Positions 18,008 through 27,402 of a DNA stretch of 64,000 nucleotides are shown here, piece after piece. The stretch lies in NCBI GenBank assembly GCA_002813895.1, contig CP024912.1, positions 434,001 to 498,000 on the forward strand, given 5' to 3'. The notes below the pieces were generated by a model that was not told the DNA's origin, searched no databases, and saw nothing but the letters and a program-made list of their open reading frames with translations. Position 1 is the first letter of the stretch, and each line of letters begins with the position of its first letter. The position numbers and the translations under genes were made by a program. The stretch comes from Cyanobacterium sp. HL-69 (lineage in GTDB: Bacteria > Cyanobacteriota > Cyanobacteriia > Cyanobacteriales > Cyanobacteriaceae).

Positions 18008-18979
18008 ATGAAAATATTAGTAGTTGGAGCAACAGGCACACTGGGAAGACAAATTGTGCGCCATGCCCTCGACAATGATTATCAAGTACGTTGTTTGGTA
18101 AGAAATACTAGCAAAGCTAGTTTCTTGAAAGAGTGGGGCGCCGACTTAATTATCGGTGATATTTGCGATGCAGAAACTTTGCCACCAGCTTTGGAGGGAG
18201 TTGATGTGGTAATTGATGCGGCTACCACAAGGGCAACAAGCTCATTAAGTATTAAGCAGGTGGATTGGCAGGGTAAGGTTAATTTAATTCAAGCTACCCA
18301 AGAAGCTGACATTAAACGTTATATTTTCTTCAGTATTATTAATGCCAAGGAATTTGAGAATGTTCCTTTGATGAATATTAAATATTGTACTGAGTTATTT
18401 TTACAAGAATCTGGGTTAGACTATACTATTTTCCAATTAGCTGGATTTATGCAGGGTTTGATTCCTCAGTATGGTATTCCTATTTTGGATAATCAGCCTG
18501 TGTGGGTGAGTGGAGAAAATACTCCCATTGCTTATATGAATAGTCAGGATGTAGCAAAATTTGTAATCAAAGCCCTTGAGATTCCAAGCACTGAGAAGCA
18601 AACTTACCCTATTATGGGCGATCGCGCCTGGAGCGGAGAAGAAATAATATCATTATGTGAAAGACTATCAGGAAAAGAAGCCAAAGTATCCCGTATTCCT
18701 ATTGGATTACTAAGATTTTTAAGGGGTTTGACTCGTTGTTTTGGCTGGACATTGAACGCTTCAGACCGTCTCGCTTTTGCTGAAGTAATAGCTGGTGGTA
18801 AACCCATGAATGCCCCCATGGACAACGTATATGAGACATTACAGGTTGATAGAGATGATATTACCAAACTAGAAGAATATTTACAAGAATACTTCACTCG
18901 TATTATGAAAAAAGTGAAAGAAATTGATTTTGAGCAAAGCAAGAAAAAAAAGAAAAAGAAAAGCAGTTTCTTCAAATAG
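18008..18979 (+). CDS. ycf39: Ycf39-type photosystem II assembly factor
   Basis: An atypical short-chain dehydrogenase-like protein of 323 residues, homologous to plastid Ycf39 and plant HCF244. In Synechocystis Ycf39 works with small Hlip proteins in early photosystem II assembly and chlorophyll delivery to D1 (family knowledge). The NADP-binding motif GATGTLGRQIV is at 7-17. Family blocks are VRCLVRNTSKASFLKEWGA, IDAATTRAT and YTIFQLAGFMQGLIPQYG. The protein ends in a lysine-rich tail (SKKKKKKKS). hlip genes are not adjacent. Confidence 0.92.
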   Translation: MKILVVGATGTLGRQIVRHALDNDYQVRCLVRNTSKASFLKEWGADLIIGDICDAETLPPALEGVDVVIDAATTRATSSLSIKQVDWQGKVNLIQATQEADIKRYIFFSIINAKEFENVPLMNIKYCTELFLQESGLDYTIFQLAGFMQGLIPQYGIPILDNQPVWVSGENTPIAYMNSQDVAKFVIKALEIPSTEKQTYPIMGDRAWSGEEIISLCERLSGKEAKVSRIPIGLLRFLRGLTRCFGWTLNASDRLAFAEVIAGGKPMNAPMDNVYETLQVDRDDITKLEEYLQEYFTRIMKKVKEIDFEQSKKKKKKKSSFFK

Positions 18980-19005
18980 AGTTGCCACAAAAGACCATGG
19001 AGTAG

Positions 19006-19022
19006 GGTGGGCCTGGCCCACC
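19006..19022. repeat. GGTGGGCCTGGCCCACC hairpin
   Basis: A near-perfect palindrome between convergent ycf39 and moxR. The related GGTGGGCATTGCCCACC lies at 41404-41420. It could also serve as a bidirectional terminator, but no T-run follows on either strand. Confidence 0.7.
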
Positions 19023-19028
19023 AAAGCA

Positions 19029-19940
19029 CTAAGATAAAGGAACAGTACGTAAAAGGCGATCGATAATTACCTTGGGATTTCTTCCCCCCCTAGCAATCAA
19101 ACGATGAGCCAACACATGGGGGGCTAAAAACTTCACATCATCAGGGGTTCCATATTCCCTACCCTCAATAAAAGCAAGGGCTTGGACGGCTTTTTGCATA
19201 GCCGACGTACCCCTAGGACTTACCCCCAAACTAATCTCATCATCATTCCTAGAGGTAGTTACCAAATCAACAATATATCTTTGTAACTCAGGGGCTACCT
19301 TAATTTTTTGGCAGGATTTTTGTAAATCGATGACATCCTCCAAGGAAAGGCAAGGGGTTAAATCATCCCCTATCCAACCCTTATCCAATTGTTTTTGTAA
19401 CATCAAAAGTTCCTCTTCGGGGGAAGGATAACCCACACTCAGGGAGATAGTAAAACGATCCATTTGTGCTTCTGGTAGAGGAAATGTCCCCTGATATTCC
19501 ACGGGGTTTTGGGTGGCGATGACAAAGAAAGGATTAGGCACATTACGAGCCTCACCATCTACAGTAATTTGTTTTTCTTCCATGACCTCTAGTAAAGATG
19601 ATTGAGTTCGAGGGGTAGCACGGTTAATTTCATCGGCAAGAAGAATATTAGCAAAAGCAGGGCCTGGTAAAAATTCAAATTCCCTACTGCTAGGATTCCA
19701 AATATTCGTCCCCGTCACATCACTAGGCAATAAATCGGGGGTACATTGGACTCTTTGGAACCTGCCATTAATAGACTTGGCGAGGGATTTTGCCAATAAG
19801 GTTTTACCAACCCCCGGAACGTCTTCAAGCAGGGCATGACCACCACTGAGGAGGGCTACCATAACTAATTTTATCGGTTCTTCTTTACCCACGATCGCAC
19901 GGGCTAAATTTTCTTGGAGGGCGGTAATTTTTTCTCTCAT
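19029..19940 (-). CDS. MoxR-family AAA+ ATPase
   Basis: A 303-residue AAA_3 ATPase. Walker A is EDVPGVGKTLLAKSLA near 39-54, and Walker B/arginine region is ILLADEINRATPRTQSSLLE near 99-118, followed by sensor 1 VIATQNPVEYQGTFPLPEAQ. The C-terminal lid holds SPRGTSAMQKAVQALA. MoxR proteins act as chaperone-like ATPases, often with DUF58 and von Willebrand proteins. None of these is adjacent here, so the partner is unknown. It is convergent with ycf39. Confidence 0.93.
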   Translation of the reverse strand: MREKITALQENLARAIVGKEEPIKLVMVALLSGGHALLEDVPGVGKTLLAKSLAKSINGRFQRVQCTPDLLPSDVTGTNIWNPSSREFEFLPGPAFANILLADEINRATPRTQSSLLEVMEEKQITVDGEARNVPNPFFVIATQNPVEYQGTFPLPEAQMDRFTISLSVGYPSPEEELLMLQKQLDKGWIGDDLTPCLSLEDVIDLQKSCQKIKVAPELQRYIVDLVTTSRNDDEISLGVSPRGTSAMQKAVQALAFIEGREYGTPDDVKFLAPHVLAHRLIARGGRNPKVIIDRLLRTVPLS

Positions 19941-20041
19941 GGAGGCACTATGAATGGATTTTATCTCCTAATTATAGCAACGGTTCACCTTCTGCAAAGG
20001 ATGGTTATAATAAGAAAAAATAGAGTGTATATTATTTTTGA

Positions 20042-20476
20042 ATGACTAAATCTGATCTACAAATAGAGCATCAATCAAATCCACCCACCGACAATGTAAA
20101 CAGACCTTTTGACAGTAAAGAATTAGCTTTTATTATTGCTGATGCCGCGGACGATCGCAAGGGTACGGACATCAAAATTTTAGATGTATCTGAATTATCA
20201 TATCTGGCGGATTATTTTGTTATTATTACTGGTTTTTCTGTTCCCCAACTAAGGGCCATTTCCGTATCTATTGAAGGAAAAGTAAACGACCAAATGGGCA
20301 TCGAACCTATGAGGGTAGAAGGAAAAGGCGAGGGTAATTGGATTTTACATGATTATGGTGATGTGATTGCCCACATTTTATTACCCGAAGCTCGTGAATA
20401 TTATGGTTTAGAAGCATTTTGGGGCAGAGCTACAACCATCGACAACCACGAATGGATGAGCGATAATGAACAATGA
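20042..20476 (+). CDS. rsfS: ribosomal silencing factor RsfS
   Basis: A 144-residue DUF143 protein that binds ribosomal protein uL14 and blocks subunit joining under starvation. Family blocks: DRKGTDIKILDVSELSYLAD near 39-58, YFVIITGFSVPQLRAIS, and WILHDYGDVIAHILLPEARE near 101-120, ending with YYGLEAFWGRA. An N-terminal extension of about 30 residues has low complexity. The final codons (…GAA CAA TGA) fall inside a heptamer repeat. It leads the gene order rsfS, CGLD27, asparaginase, which I recall as common in cyanobacteria. Confidence 0.94.
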   Translation: MTKSDLQIEHQSNPPTDNVNRPFDSKELAFIIADAADDRKGTDIKILDVSELSYLADYFVIITGFSVPQLRAISVSIEGKVNDQMGIEPMRVEGKGEGNWILHDYGDVIAHILLPEAREYYGLEAFWGRATTIDNHEWMSDNEQ

Positions 20477-20488
20477 AAAATGAACAAT
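20468..20488 (+). repeat. heptamer repeat overlapping the rsfS stop
   Basis: GAACAAT-GAAAAAT-GAACAAT in 7-base phase supplies the last two codons and stop of rsfS. Confidence 0.7.
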
Positions 20489-20605
20489 TATTCAATCTTA
20501 CTACGGTAATATTTTTGCCACAAAAAATTTATAAGTAAAGCAGAAACGGGTAACGTAATAATAATTTACAATTGGTAATTGATGACTAATTTTTTCCGTT
20601 ATTAA

Positions 20606-20640
20606 TTATCCATTATCAATTATCCATTACTCATTATCAT
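20606..20640 (+). repeat. heptamer repeat reaching the CGLD27 gene start codon
   Basis: Five units, TTATCCA-TTATCAA-TTATCCA-TTACTCA-TTATCAT, run directly into the ATG at 20639. As a result no Shine-Dalgarno sequence is possible at the normal distance. Confidence 0.85.
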
Positions 20641-21124
20641 GTCATTTTGTCCTGTACCGGTTGAACAACAACCCGTTAACGAGTATCAAGAATTAGCTCA
20701 ATCGTGGTTTTTTCAGTGGGTAACATTACCCAAAACTAAATTTTTTTCTAAATTATCAGGGGTTTGGAGTTTAAGTTTATTACTCACCGCCCCCATTTCT
20801 AGTGCTAGTTTTCCCCCCGATGAGCAAACTTTTCCTTTCCTTATTGCTAGCGCCCTAGGTTCGGGTTTATTCGTTGCTCTTGTTTTGGTAAGATTATACT
20901 TAGGTTGGAAGTATATAGGCGATCGCCTCAAGAAAACAAAAATAGTTTACGAAGAATCAAGCTGGTATGATGGACAAGTATGGGAAAAACCCCTAGAAAT
21001 TTATAATAGAGACAGATTGATATTCAACTATCAAGTAGAACCAGTTTTAAAAAGATTAGAAAAAAGCGGTTTATTACTCATCGCCCTGATGGTGAGTGGT
21101 ATCATCCTATTTTGGTTAATGTAA
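20639..21124 (+). CDS. CGLD27 family (DUF1230) membrane protein
   Basis: A 161-residue protein conserved in cyanobacteria and the green lineage. It starts CPVPVEQQPVNEYQELAQS, has two hydrophobic segments (about 44-62 and 69-90), then the signature GWKYIGDRLKKTKIVYEESSWYDGQ near 88-112, and a final helix near 144-160. In algae and plants the family has been linked to chloroplast iron/photosynthesis function, but the biochemical role is not established. It sits between rsfS and the asparaginase gene; its start codon abuts a heptamer repeat. Confidence 0.88.
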   Translation: MSFCPVPVEQQPVNEYQELAQSWFFQWVTLPKTKFFSKLSGVWSLSLLLTAPISSASFPPDEQTFPFLIASALGSGLFVALVLVRLYLGWKYIGDRLKKTKIVYEESSWYDGQVWEKPLEIYNRDRLIFNYQVEPVLKRLEKSGLLLIALMVSGIILFWLM

Positions 21125-21160
21125 GCAAAAATCGACACACAAAATTAGACAAAATAATAA

Positions 21161-22114
21161 ATGAGTAGATTAAAACGTAGTCCATTTCCCCCCCTAGAAG
21201 TACACCTCCTCCGAGAAGGTATCGTCGAATCTGTCCACCAAGTAGAAGTTACCGTTGCTGACGATAAAGGACGCACCCTGTGTGCAGCAGGAGATCCCGA
21301 AACCGTTGCTTTCACTCGCTCTGCCCTCAAACCCTTTCAAGCCCTAGCGGTATCTAGTACGGGAGTATTGGAAAGATTTGACCTCAACGATCAAGATTTG
21401 GCCATTATGTGTGCTTCTCACAAAGGTACCATAGAACAAGCTAGACAAGTATTTAATATTCTTTGGAAAGCAGATATTGATCCCAATGCCCTCAAATGCC
21501 CTATACCAGAGGGAAAAGATAGCCCTCTTCAGCATAATTGTTCGGGAAAACACGCTGGAATGTTAGCCGCCTGTCAGCAACGTAACTGGAGTTTAGAAAA
21601 CTATTTTCATCGCTCAAATCCGATACAGAGTTTAGTATTAAAGAAAATTTCTGAACTGTTGGCAATGCCTTCTGATGAGTTGATGGCCGCTAGGGATGAT
21701 TGCGGTGTACCCACCTATGCCCTACCCTTGTCCCAAATTGCTACCCTTTATGCCAAACTTGCCTGTGGTAGTAATATTGATTTAGAAAGGATTTTACGAG
21801 CTATGACCCACAATCCCCAAATGATAGCAGGGGAAGGGGCTTTTGATACAGAATTTATGACTCTTACCGAAGGTGCTTTGGTTAGTAAATCTGGGGCAGA
21901 AGGGTTACAGTGTATTGGTAATATTAGCCAAGATATGGGATTAGCCATCAAGGTATTAGATGGGGCGAGACGGGCAAAATATGCCGCCGCTATCCATGTA
22001 TGTAAACAAATGGGCTGGATTTCCCCTGATGTGGCCGATAGATTAGGGGATAAATTCCTTAAAATTGACGAATATCGTCGTTTGGAAGTGGCTGGAGAAT
22101 GTACTTTTGTTTAA
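21161..22114 (+). CDS. asparaginase (AsnA-II / COG4448 family)
   Basis: A 317-residue protein of the asparaginase_II family, distinct from E. coli AnsA/B. It carries VHLLREGIVESVHQVEV at about 12-28, FTRSALKPFQALAV near 50-63 and MCASHKGTIEQARQVFNIL near 86-104, then NCSGKHAGMLAACQQRNW near 128-145 and RDDCGVPTYALPL near 178-190, all hallmarks of the family. Predicted reaction is hydrolysis of L-asparagine to aspartate and ammonia. It follows the CGLD27 gene by 36 bases, so the two are likely co-transcribed. Confidence 0.9.
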   Translation: MSRLKRSPFPPLEVHLLREGIVESVHQVEVTVADDKGRTLCAAGDPETVAFTRSALKPFQALAVSSTGVLERFDLNDQDLAIMCASHKGTIEQARQVFNILWKADIDPNALKCPIPEGKDSPLQHNCSGKHAGMLAACQQRNWSLENYFHRSNPIQSLVLKKISELLAMPSDELMAARDDCGVPTYALPLSQIATLYAKLACGSNIDLERILRAMTHNPQMIAGEGAFDTEFMTLTEGALVSKSGAEGLQCIGNISQDMGLAIKVLDGARRAKYAAAIHVCKQMGWISPDVADRLGDKFLKIDEYRRLEVAGECTFV

Positions 22115-22208
22115 GTTTTTTTATTTTTTCTTAATTAAATCTGCACAAACCCCCGCCTTCTTAAAATGATTTGTTGATACAAAAATGACAGGGGAGAGAA
22201 GTTAAAGC

Positions 22209-25200
22209 CTAAGTTAAAACCGTCTCCTCAGATGGCACAGACTCCTCCTCTGGTTCAGATTCTTGTTTAGAACCCACAAAAGAGAAATTAAGAGGCTCAT
22301 GTAAGAGCATATATAAGCAAGGTATCAGGAATAAAGTTAACAAAGTTGCTAAGGATAAACCCCAAAAAACTACTATGCCAAGAGGCTGTAAAAATTCCCC
22401 TCCATCCCCTGCTCCTAAAGCCAGAGGATACATCCCCAATACCGTGGTAATGGTCGTCATCATAATAGGACGTAAACGCTGGGATGCCGCCTGAATCACA
22501 CAATCACGACGACTGGGTTGAGAAATATTGGGATTTACTTTTTGCTCTTCGTATAGTTGATTTGCTAATTCCACCATGACAATAGCGTTATTAACCACAA
22601 TTCCTACCAATAAGATAGCTCCTACAATCACCGTTGCACCCACAGGGGTTTCGGTGAAATATAATCCATAAATCCCCCCAGATAGGGCGAGGGGTAAGGT
22701 AAACATAATCACTAAAGGATCAATCAAAGAATTGTACTGTACTGCCATCACCACAAAGACAAGAAAACCAGCTAAACCTCCCAAAATGGGGAGAGAAGAT
22801 TGTAACTCATCATTACTCTGTCTAGCATAACTAGGCAAAATTCTGATTCCTTGGGGTAAATCAATATTATCCATAATGGCATCAATTTCATCGAGGGCAG
22901 GACCTAGGTTTGCCCCTTCTGCCAAGTTGCCTGTAATAATATATACCTGTCTTTGGTTAATTCTTCGGATTTCAGAGGGGGCTTCCCCTGTTTCGATGGT
23001 TGCCACTTCCCCAAGGCGGATAAGGCGATTATCGTTGGTAAAAATAGGAATATCCCTTAAGTCATCAGCATTTCTAACTTGGTCTGAATCCAATTGTACA
23101 TTTATATCTATCAACCGAGTACCCCTTTGTAGTTGGGTGGGTGTCACCCCACTCACGGAGGTGCGTAGGGAGTTGGTAAAGTCTTGGATTGTCAGATTAA
23201 AATCGGCTAACCGAGCGGGATTAGGACGAATAACTACTTCTGGTTGACGAGGATCACTGTCGGGAGTAAAGTCTGATAGGGTTGCTTCTTGATCTAAAGT
23301 ACTAATAATTCTTGATCCTGCTTCTTCTAGGGTGTTTTGGTCGCTTCCTTGTAAAACAACATCTACATCTGCCCTAACGGGAGAGTTATTGAGGTTTAGC
23401 CCCCTAACGCTACCAGGAAAAGCACGAATCCTTATATCTACTAAATTCATCTGGGCAAATTCCCGATTTATTCTCCCTGCAAATTCCTCTACATTTGTAC
23501 CAGGTTTGAGGGTAATATCACTAGAACCCCTTAACACGTTTTCTGAGGTATTTGCTCCAAATAGCCCCCCCCCTGCGGTGGTAAAAGCATATTCTGTTTC
23601 GGGTTGGGCTTGGATGATTTCATCTACTAAGGCCATTACTCTGCGGTTAGTGGCCAGGGTGGTTTCGGTGGGAAAACCGACTCTAACGTTAACTTGTCCT
23701 GTGTTGATTGATGGTAATATTTCTTGGGGTAATTGTTGGGCGAGGTTGAAGCTAACTCCCCCCAAACTTAAAAAGATGATGGTGACGAATATCCAACGGA
23801 TGTTGACTAAAAAGCCAAGGGTTGATTTATATTGTCGGTTGAGTTTGTCAAAGGTTTTATTAAACCAATAAATGACAAAGAATCTATTAATGTTGCTACT
23901 CCATGGCACGGCAAGGAGTCGGGAGGTGAGCATGGGTACAATAGTTAAGGCGACCACAATGGACGCTGCGATCGCAAAGCTGATGGTTAACACTAATTCA
24001 CTGAAGAGTAAAGAAAGTAAACCACCAATTAAAAGGAAAGGTAACACCGCTACCAAGTTGGTGCTAGTGGAGGCAATGAGGGCAGATTCTACTGTAGAAG
24101 CACTGGCGATGGACTTTTCAATGACTTGATTTTTCCAAAAACCAGACTTTTTAATTCTGCGATTGGCAGGAACTTTTGTCACCTCTTCTGTACCCCCCAC
24201 AAGGGTTTCGAGCATCACAATGGAGTTATCTACCACAATACCCACTCCAAGGGCTAATCCTCCGAGGCTGAAAACGTTAAGAGAAAAACCAGAAAGGCGC
24301 ATCATAATAATGGCGGCAAGGGTAGCGAGGGGAATAGATACTACGATAATGAAAGTTTGACGCAGAGAGCCTAAAAAAAGTAAAACGGCGATCGCCGCTA
24401 GTCCAGCACCCGTTAACCCCGCCATAATCACATTATCAATAGCATTCTCAATAAAAATCGACTCATCGAGGGTAGGTAAAAACTCAATGCCATTGGGCAA
24501 AATGGTACCCCTTTGTAACTCCTCAAGGCGTTGCTTGACACTCTCAATCACCTCGATAGTATTTGCATCAGGTTGCTTTTGTACACTTACTTTTACCGCA
24601 GGTACACCATTGAGAGTAACAAAAACCCGTTGGTCTTGGCTACCATCAACCACTTGGGCAAACTCCCGTAGATAAACCCTACGACCATTTTCCCCACTAC
24701 TAAAAGAAAGATTATCTAAAACTTCTGCCGAAGAAAACTTACCAGCCACTCTGGTTAAAGGTTCGTTATTTTCCCCTAAAAGCCTTCCCCCTGTAATGTC
24801 TTGGTTAGCAGAATCAAGCTCATTTAAAACTGTGTTCAAGTTCACCCCAAGAGCCTGAAGACGGCTTAAATCAATCTCGATTGTTACTTCCTCATTGACA
24901 CCTCCAGAAACATCCACCGAAGCAACCCCCGGCACAATAGTTAATTCTCTGGCAATTTCCTCTTCTGCCAAAATCCTTAAATCCAAAACACCCAGATTCT
25001 CCGATGTCATGGCAAACTCATATACAGGTAGTTGAGAAGGATCAAATTTGAATAGCCTAATATTATCCAGATTATCGGGTAATCTTCCCCTAGCACGGTT
25101 AAAAGAAGCCGTAGCATCATTAAGGGCTTGATCAATGTTGCCTCCTACCCTAAAAAATAAATCAAGGCTTACGCTATCTTCCCTTGTACGAGAGTAAATT

Positions 25201-25469
25201 TGTTCTAGTCCTTCCGTAGCTGATAATGCTTCTTCAAGAGGACGAGTAATCTCTTCTATGGCAACCTCTGGGGCGATACCGTTGGTACTTACCCTAACCC
25301 CGATGCGAGGATAGGTAATGGAAGGCAATAAGTCCACGGCGATGTTGTTTATGAAAAATAAACCTATTACCATTAGTGCTAATGTCAGCATGATTGTACC
25401 TATGTGACGGCGAATGGCAACACCGCTGATACTGAAGCCTTGACTGGGATTATTTGTGTTTGATTTCAT
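22209..25469 (-). CDS. RND efflux transporter of the AcrB/HAE family
   Basis: A 1086-residue inner-membrane pump with the duplicated RND plan: a helix at about 25-45, a large periplasmic loop, helices 2-6 (including VVDNSIVMLETLVGG with the conserved Asp pair region), a second loop, and helices 8-12 with ILLVGIVVNNAIVMVELANQ and TTITTVLGMYPLALGAGDGGE. It uses the proton gradient to export lipophilic compounds or metals; sequence resembles the multidrug type. No periplasmic adaptor or TolC gene flanks it, so those partners must be elsewhere. The C-terminus is acidic. Confidence 0.95.
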   Translation of the reverse strand: MKSNTNNPSQGFSISGVAIRRHIGTIMLTLALMVIGLFFINNIAVDLLPSITYPRIGVRVSTNGIAPEVAIEEITRPLEEALSATEGLEQIYSRTREDSVSLDLFFRVGGNIDQALNDATASFNRARGRLPDNLDNIRLFKFDPSQLPVYEFAMTSENLGVLDLRILAEEEIARELTIVPGVASVDVSGGVNEEVTIEIDLSRLQALGVNLNTVLNELDSANQDITGGRLLGENNEPLTRVAGKFSSAEVLDNLSFSSGENGRRVYLREFAQVVDGSQDQRVFVTLNGVPAVKVSVQKQPDANTIEVIESVKQRLEELQRGTILPNGIEFLPTLDESIFIENAIDNVIMAGLTGAGLAAIAVLLFLGSLRQTFIIVVSIPLATLAAIIMMRLSGFSLNVFSLGGLALGVGIVVDNSIVMLETLVGGTEEVTKVPANRRIKKSGFWKNQVIEKSIASASTVESALIASTSTNLVAVLPFLLIGGLLSLLFSELVLTISFAIAASIVVALTIVPMLTSRLLAVPWSSNINRFFVIYWFNKTFDKLNRQYKSTLGFLVNIRWIFVTIIFLSLGGVSFNLAQQLPQEILPSINTGQVNVRVGFPTETTLATNRRVMALVDEIIQAQPETEYAFTTAGGGLFGANTSENVLRGSSDITLKPGTNVEEFAGRINREFAQMNLVDIRIRAFPGSVRGLNLNNSPVRADVDVVLQGSDQNTLEEAGSRIISTLDQEATLSDFTPDSDPRQPEVVIRPNPARLADFNLTIQDFTNSLRTSVSGVTPTQLQRGTRLIDINVQLDSDQVRNADDLRDIPIFTNDNRLIRLGEVATIETGEAPSEIRRINQRQVYIITGNLAEGANLGPALDEIDAIMDNIDLPQGIRILPSYARQSNDELQSSLPILGGLAGFLVFVVMAVQYNSLIDPLVIMFTLPLALSGGIYGLYFTETPVGATVIVGAILLVGIVVNNAIVMVELANQLYEEQKVNPNISQPSRRDCVIQAASQRLRPIMMTTITTVLGMYPLALGAGDGGEFLQPLGIVVFWGLSLATLLTLFLIPCLYMLLHEPLNFSFVGSKQESEPEEESVPSEETVLT

Positions 25470-25721
25470 TGTTTGAGGGGATAAAGTTTAAAAAACTTAA
25501 CATTAACTTAACACATTGATTTTAAGAGCTATCAAAACTCTTGAGCCTTTAGACTGAAAGGATAAGAAAAAGGTTTATAAATAGGGTGCGCTGAATAGGC
25601 TGATGGTAGAGATAGATTAGTAACTAAAGGCATTTCCTTACTGAAAACACATTATATTCTGAAAAGTACTCTCCACTAATTGATAAAATAAACAGTCTGA
25701 TTATCATTTCAATAAATAACC

Positions 25722-25991
25722 ATGGCAAAATACATTTTATTCGGTAGTTATTGTGAAAATGCGTTGGAAAAAAGAACTCCCTATCGTCAGGCACACTTAG
25801 ACGGTTTGGCAAAACAAAAAGAAGAAGGAATTTTGATCACCTTAGGCCCCACGAAGGATAACACTAAGGTATTTGGGATTTATGAAGCAGAAACTGAAGC
25901 TAATGTTAAAAACTTGATTGAATCTGATCCCTATTGGCAGAATGGTATTTGGACAGATTATGAAGTAAAAGAATGGATACAAGCATTTTAA
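25722..25991 (+). CDS. YciI family protein
   Basis: An 89-residue ferredoxin-like-fold protein of the YCII family. It has RTPYRQAHLDGLAKQKEEG at about 18-36 with the family histidine H25, LITLGPTKD near 38-46 and the closing DPYWQNGIWTDYEVKEW near 69-85. Some relatives have dehydrochlorinase-type or peroxidase activity, but for this subgroup the reaction is unknown. A heptamer-like stretch and a GTTGGGTTT hairpin separate it from the phosphofructokinase gene. Confidence 0.9.
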   Translation: MAKYILFGSYCENALEKRTPYRQAHLDGLAKQKEEGILITLGPTKDNTKVFGIYEAETEANVKNLIESDPYWQNGIWTDYEVKEWIQAF

Positions 25992-26058
25992 ATAATTAAC
26001 AATGGACAATTAAACTTCATTCAATCAATTCTTTTTTGTTCAATATGTTGTTAATTTT

Positions 26059-26083
26059 GTTGGGTTTTATTTTTAAACCCAAC
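26059..26083. repeat. GTTGGGTTT/AAACCCAAC hairpin
   Basis: A perfect 9-base stem (26059-26067 with 26075-26083) with loop TATTTTT. It lies between the YciI gene and pfkA, another copy of the 12877 family. Confidence 0.8.
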
Positions 26084-26120
26084 TTACAATAATCTTAATC
26101 TGTGAATCTATGTAATAAAT

Positions 26121-27350
26121 ATGAGTCAGAAAAAAAGAATTGGAATTTTGACGAGTGGGGGAGATTGTCCTGGTTTAAATGCCATTATCCGTGCGGTGGT
26201 TAAGTATGCTACCCGAAAAAGTTGGGAGGTGTTTGGTATTCCTAGGGGTACAGATGGATTTGTGGACATTGTGGAAGGAAGCCTGAAAATTGAAGATTTA
26301 CGATTAAAAGATCATGGCTATGATATACCAGGGGTATTGCAGGGGTTGGACGTTTTGCAATTTATGAGTGGTAGTGTTTTAGGCTCTATTAGTCGCGGTA
26401 ATGTTAAAAATGAGAATGTGACGGAGTCTATTTTGGCGGGTTATCGTCAGTTGGGTTTAGATGCCCTCATAGCTATTGGGGGAGATGGCAGTTTAGATAT
26501 TATTTATGATTTGGCGAAAAAGGGTGATTGGAATTTGGTGGTAATTCCTAAAACTATTGATAATGATGTGGCATTTACCGAACGTTCAGTAGGTTTTGAT
26601 ACTGCCCGAAATACTGTCACCCAAGCCCTCTATGATTTAACTTTCACTGCGGCTAGTCATGAGCGCATTATGGTGGTGCAGGTGATGGGGCGTGATGCTG
26701 GACATTTAGCACTTCATTCGGGCATTGCGGGGGGGGCTGATTGTATTTTAATTCCCGAATTGACTCCCCAGTTAACCGATAATATTATTGATGGTATGAC
26801 TCAGTATATCGCTAAGTTAAGGTGCGATCGCCGCAAGTTCGCCTTGATAGTGATTTCTGAAGGAGTAAGGGGATTAAAAGGGGAAAAGGATTCTTATATT
26901 GCCGAAACCCTTGCCCACCTATTAAAAGAAGCTAGTCATCGCCTCTGTGCCACAGGAGATGAGCGTTACTGTGGTTTAGACCAAGTAGATACTAGAGCAA
27001 CGATATTAGGGCATTTACAACGTTGTGGGGTGCCTAGCTCGTTCGATCGCATTTTAGCCACCCTTTTCGGCATCAAAGCCCTACATTTGATTGAGGAAGA
27101 AAGATATAATCGCCTTATTATTTGGCAAAATGGCACCGTAGAAAGTAAATCCCTAGAGCAGATTATGCCCTTAATTAAATGGTGTCACCAAGAAAAAACC
27201 TGCCCATCTCCTGTGGATCCTGAAGGTTTTATGGTGCGCACTGCCCTATCATTAGGTATATATTTGGGAGATTCTCATTTATCGGCTACTATGAGTTTTG
27301 AAGATAATAATTTTTCAGATGCTCCCAAGCCTGTTTCGGAAGGAAGTTGA
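26121..27350 (+). CDS. pfkA: 6-phosphofructokinase, group A
   Basis: It phosphorylates fructose 6-phosphate in glycolysis. Motifs: [20 protein letters not shown] at 8-27, [13 protein letters not shown] at 119-131, PKTIDNDV at 143-150 with catalytic Asp residues, and [12 protein letters not shown] near 192-203. The phosphoryl-donor pair is G123 (E. coli G104) with K144 (E. coli G124). Glycine at the first position indicates ATP use, while lysine at the second is shared with PPi enzymes; this mixed type is known in ATP-using relatives. The 409-residue length includes a C-terminal extension beyond E. coli PfkA (320). The YvcK-like gene follows 52 bases later. Confidence 0.94.
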   Translation: MSQKKRIGILTSGGDCPGLNAIIRAVVKYATRKSWEVFGIPRGTDGFVDIVEGSLKIEDLRLKDHGYDIPGVLQGLDVLQFMSGSVLGSISRGNVKNENVTESILAGYRQLGLDALIAIGGDGSLDIIYDLAKKGDWNLVVIPKTIDNDVAFTERSVGFDTARNTVTQALYDLTFTAASHERIMVVQVMGRDAGHLALHSGIAGGADCILIPELTPQLTDNIIDGMTQYIAKLRCDRRKFALIVISEGVRGLKGEKDSYIAETLAHLLKEASHRLCATGDERYCGLDQVDTRATILGHLQRCGVPSSFDRILATLFGIKALHLIEEERYNRLIIWQNGTVESKSLEQIMPLIKWCHQEKTCPSPVDPEGFMVRTALSLGIYLGDSHLSATMSFEDNNFSDAPKPVSEGS

Positions 27351-27402
27351 TTTTTCTCCCTAGTATCCTCAAAGCCTTCCACCACTGAATTTATAAACTG
27401 AT

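Noticed and set aside
23332-23871. 179-residue frame opposite the RND pump
   Set aside because: Antisense of conserved RND sequence; several similar frames lie along the same gene and none has its own signals.
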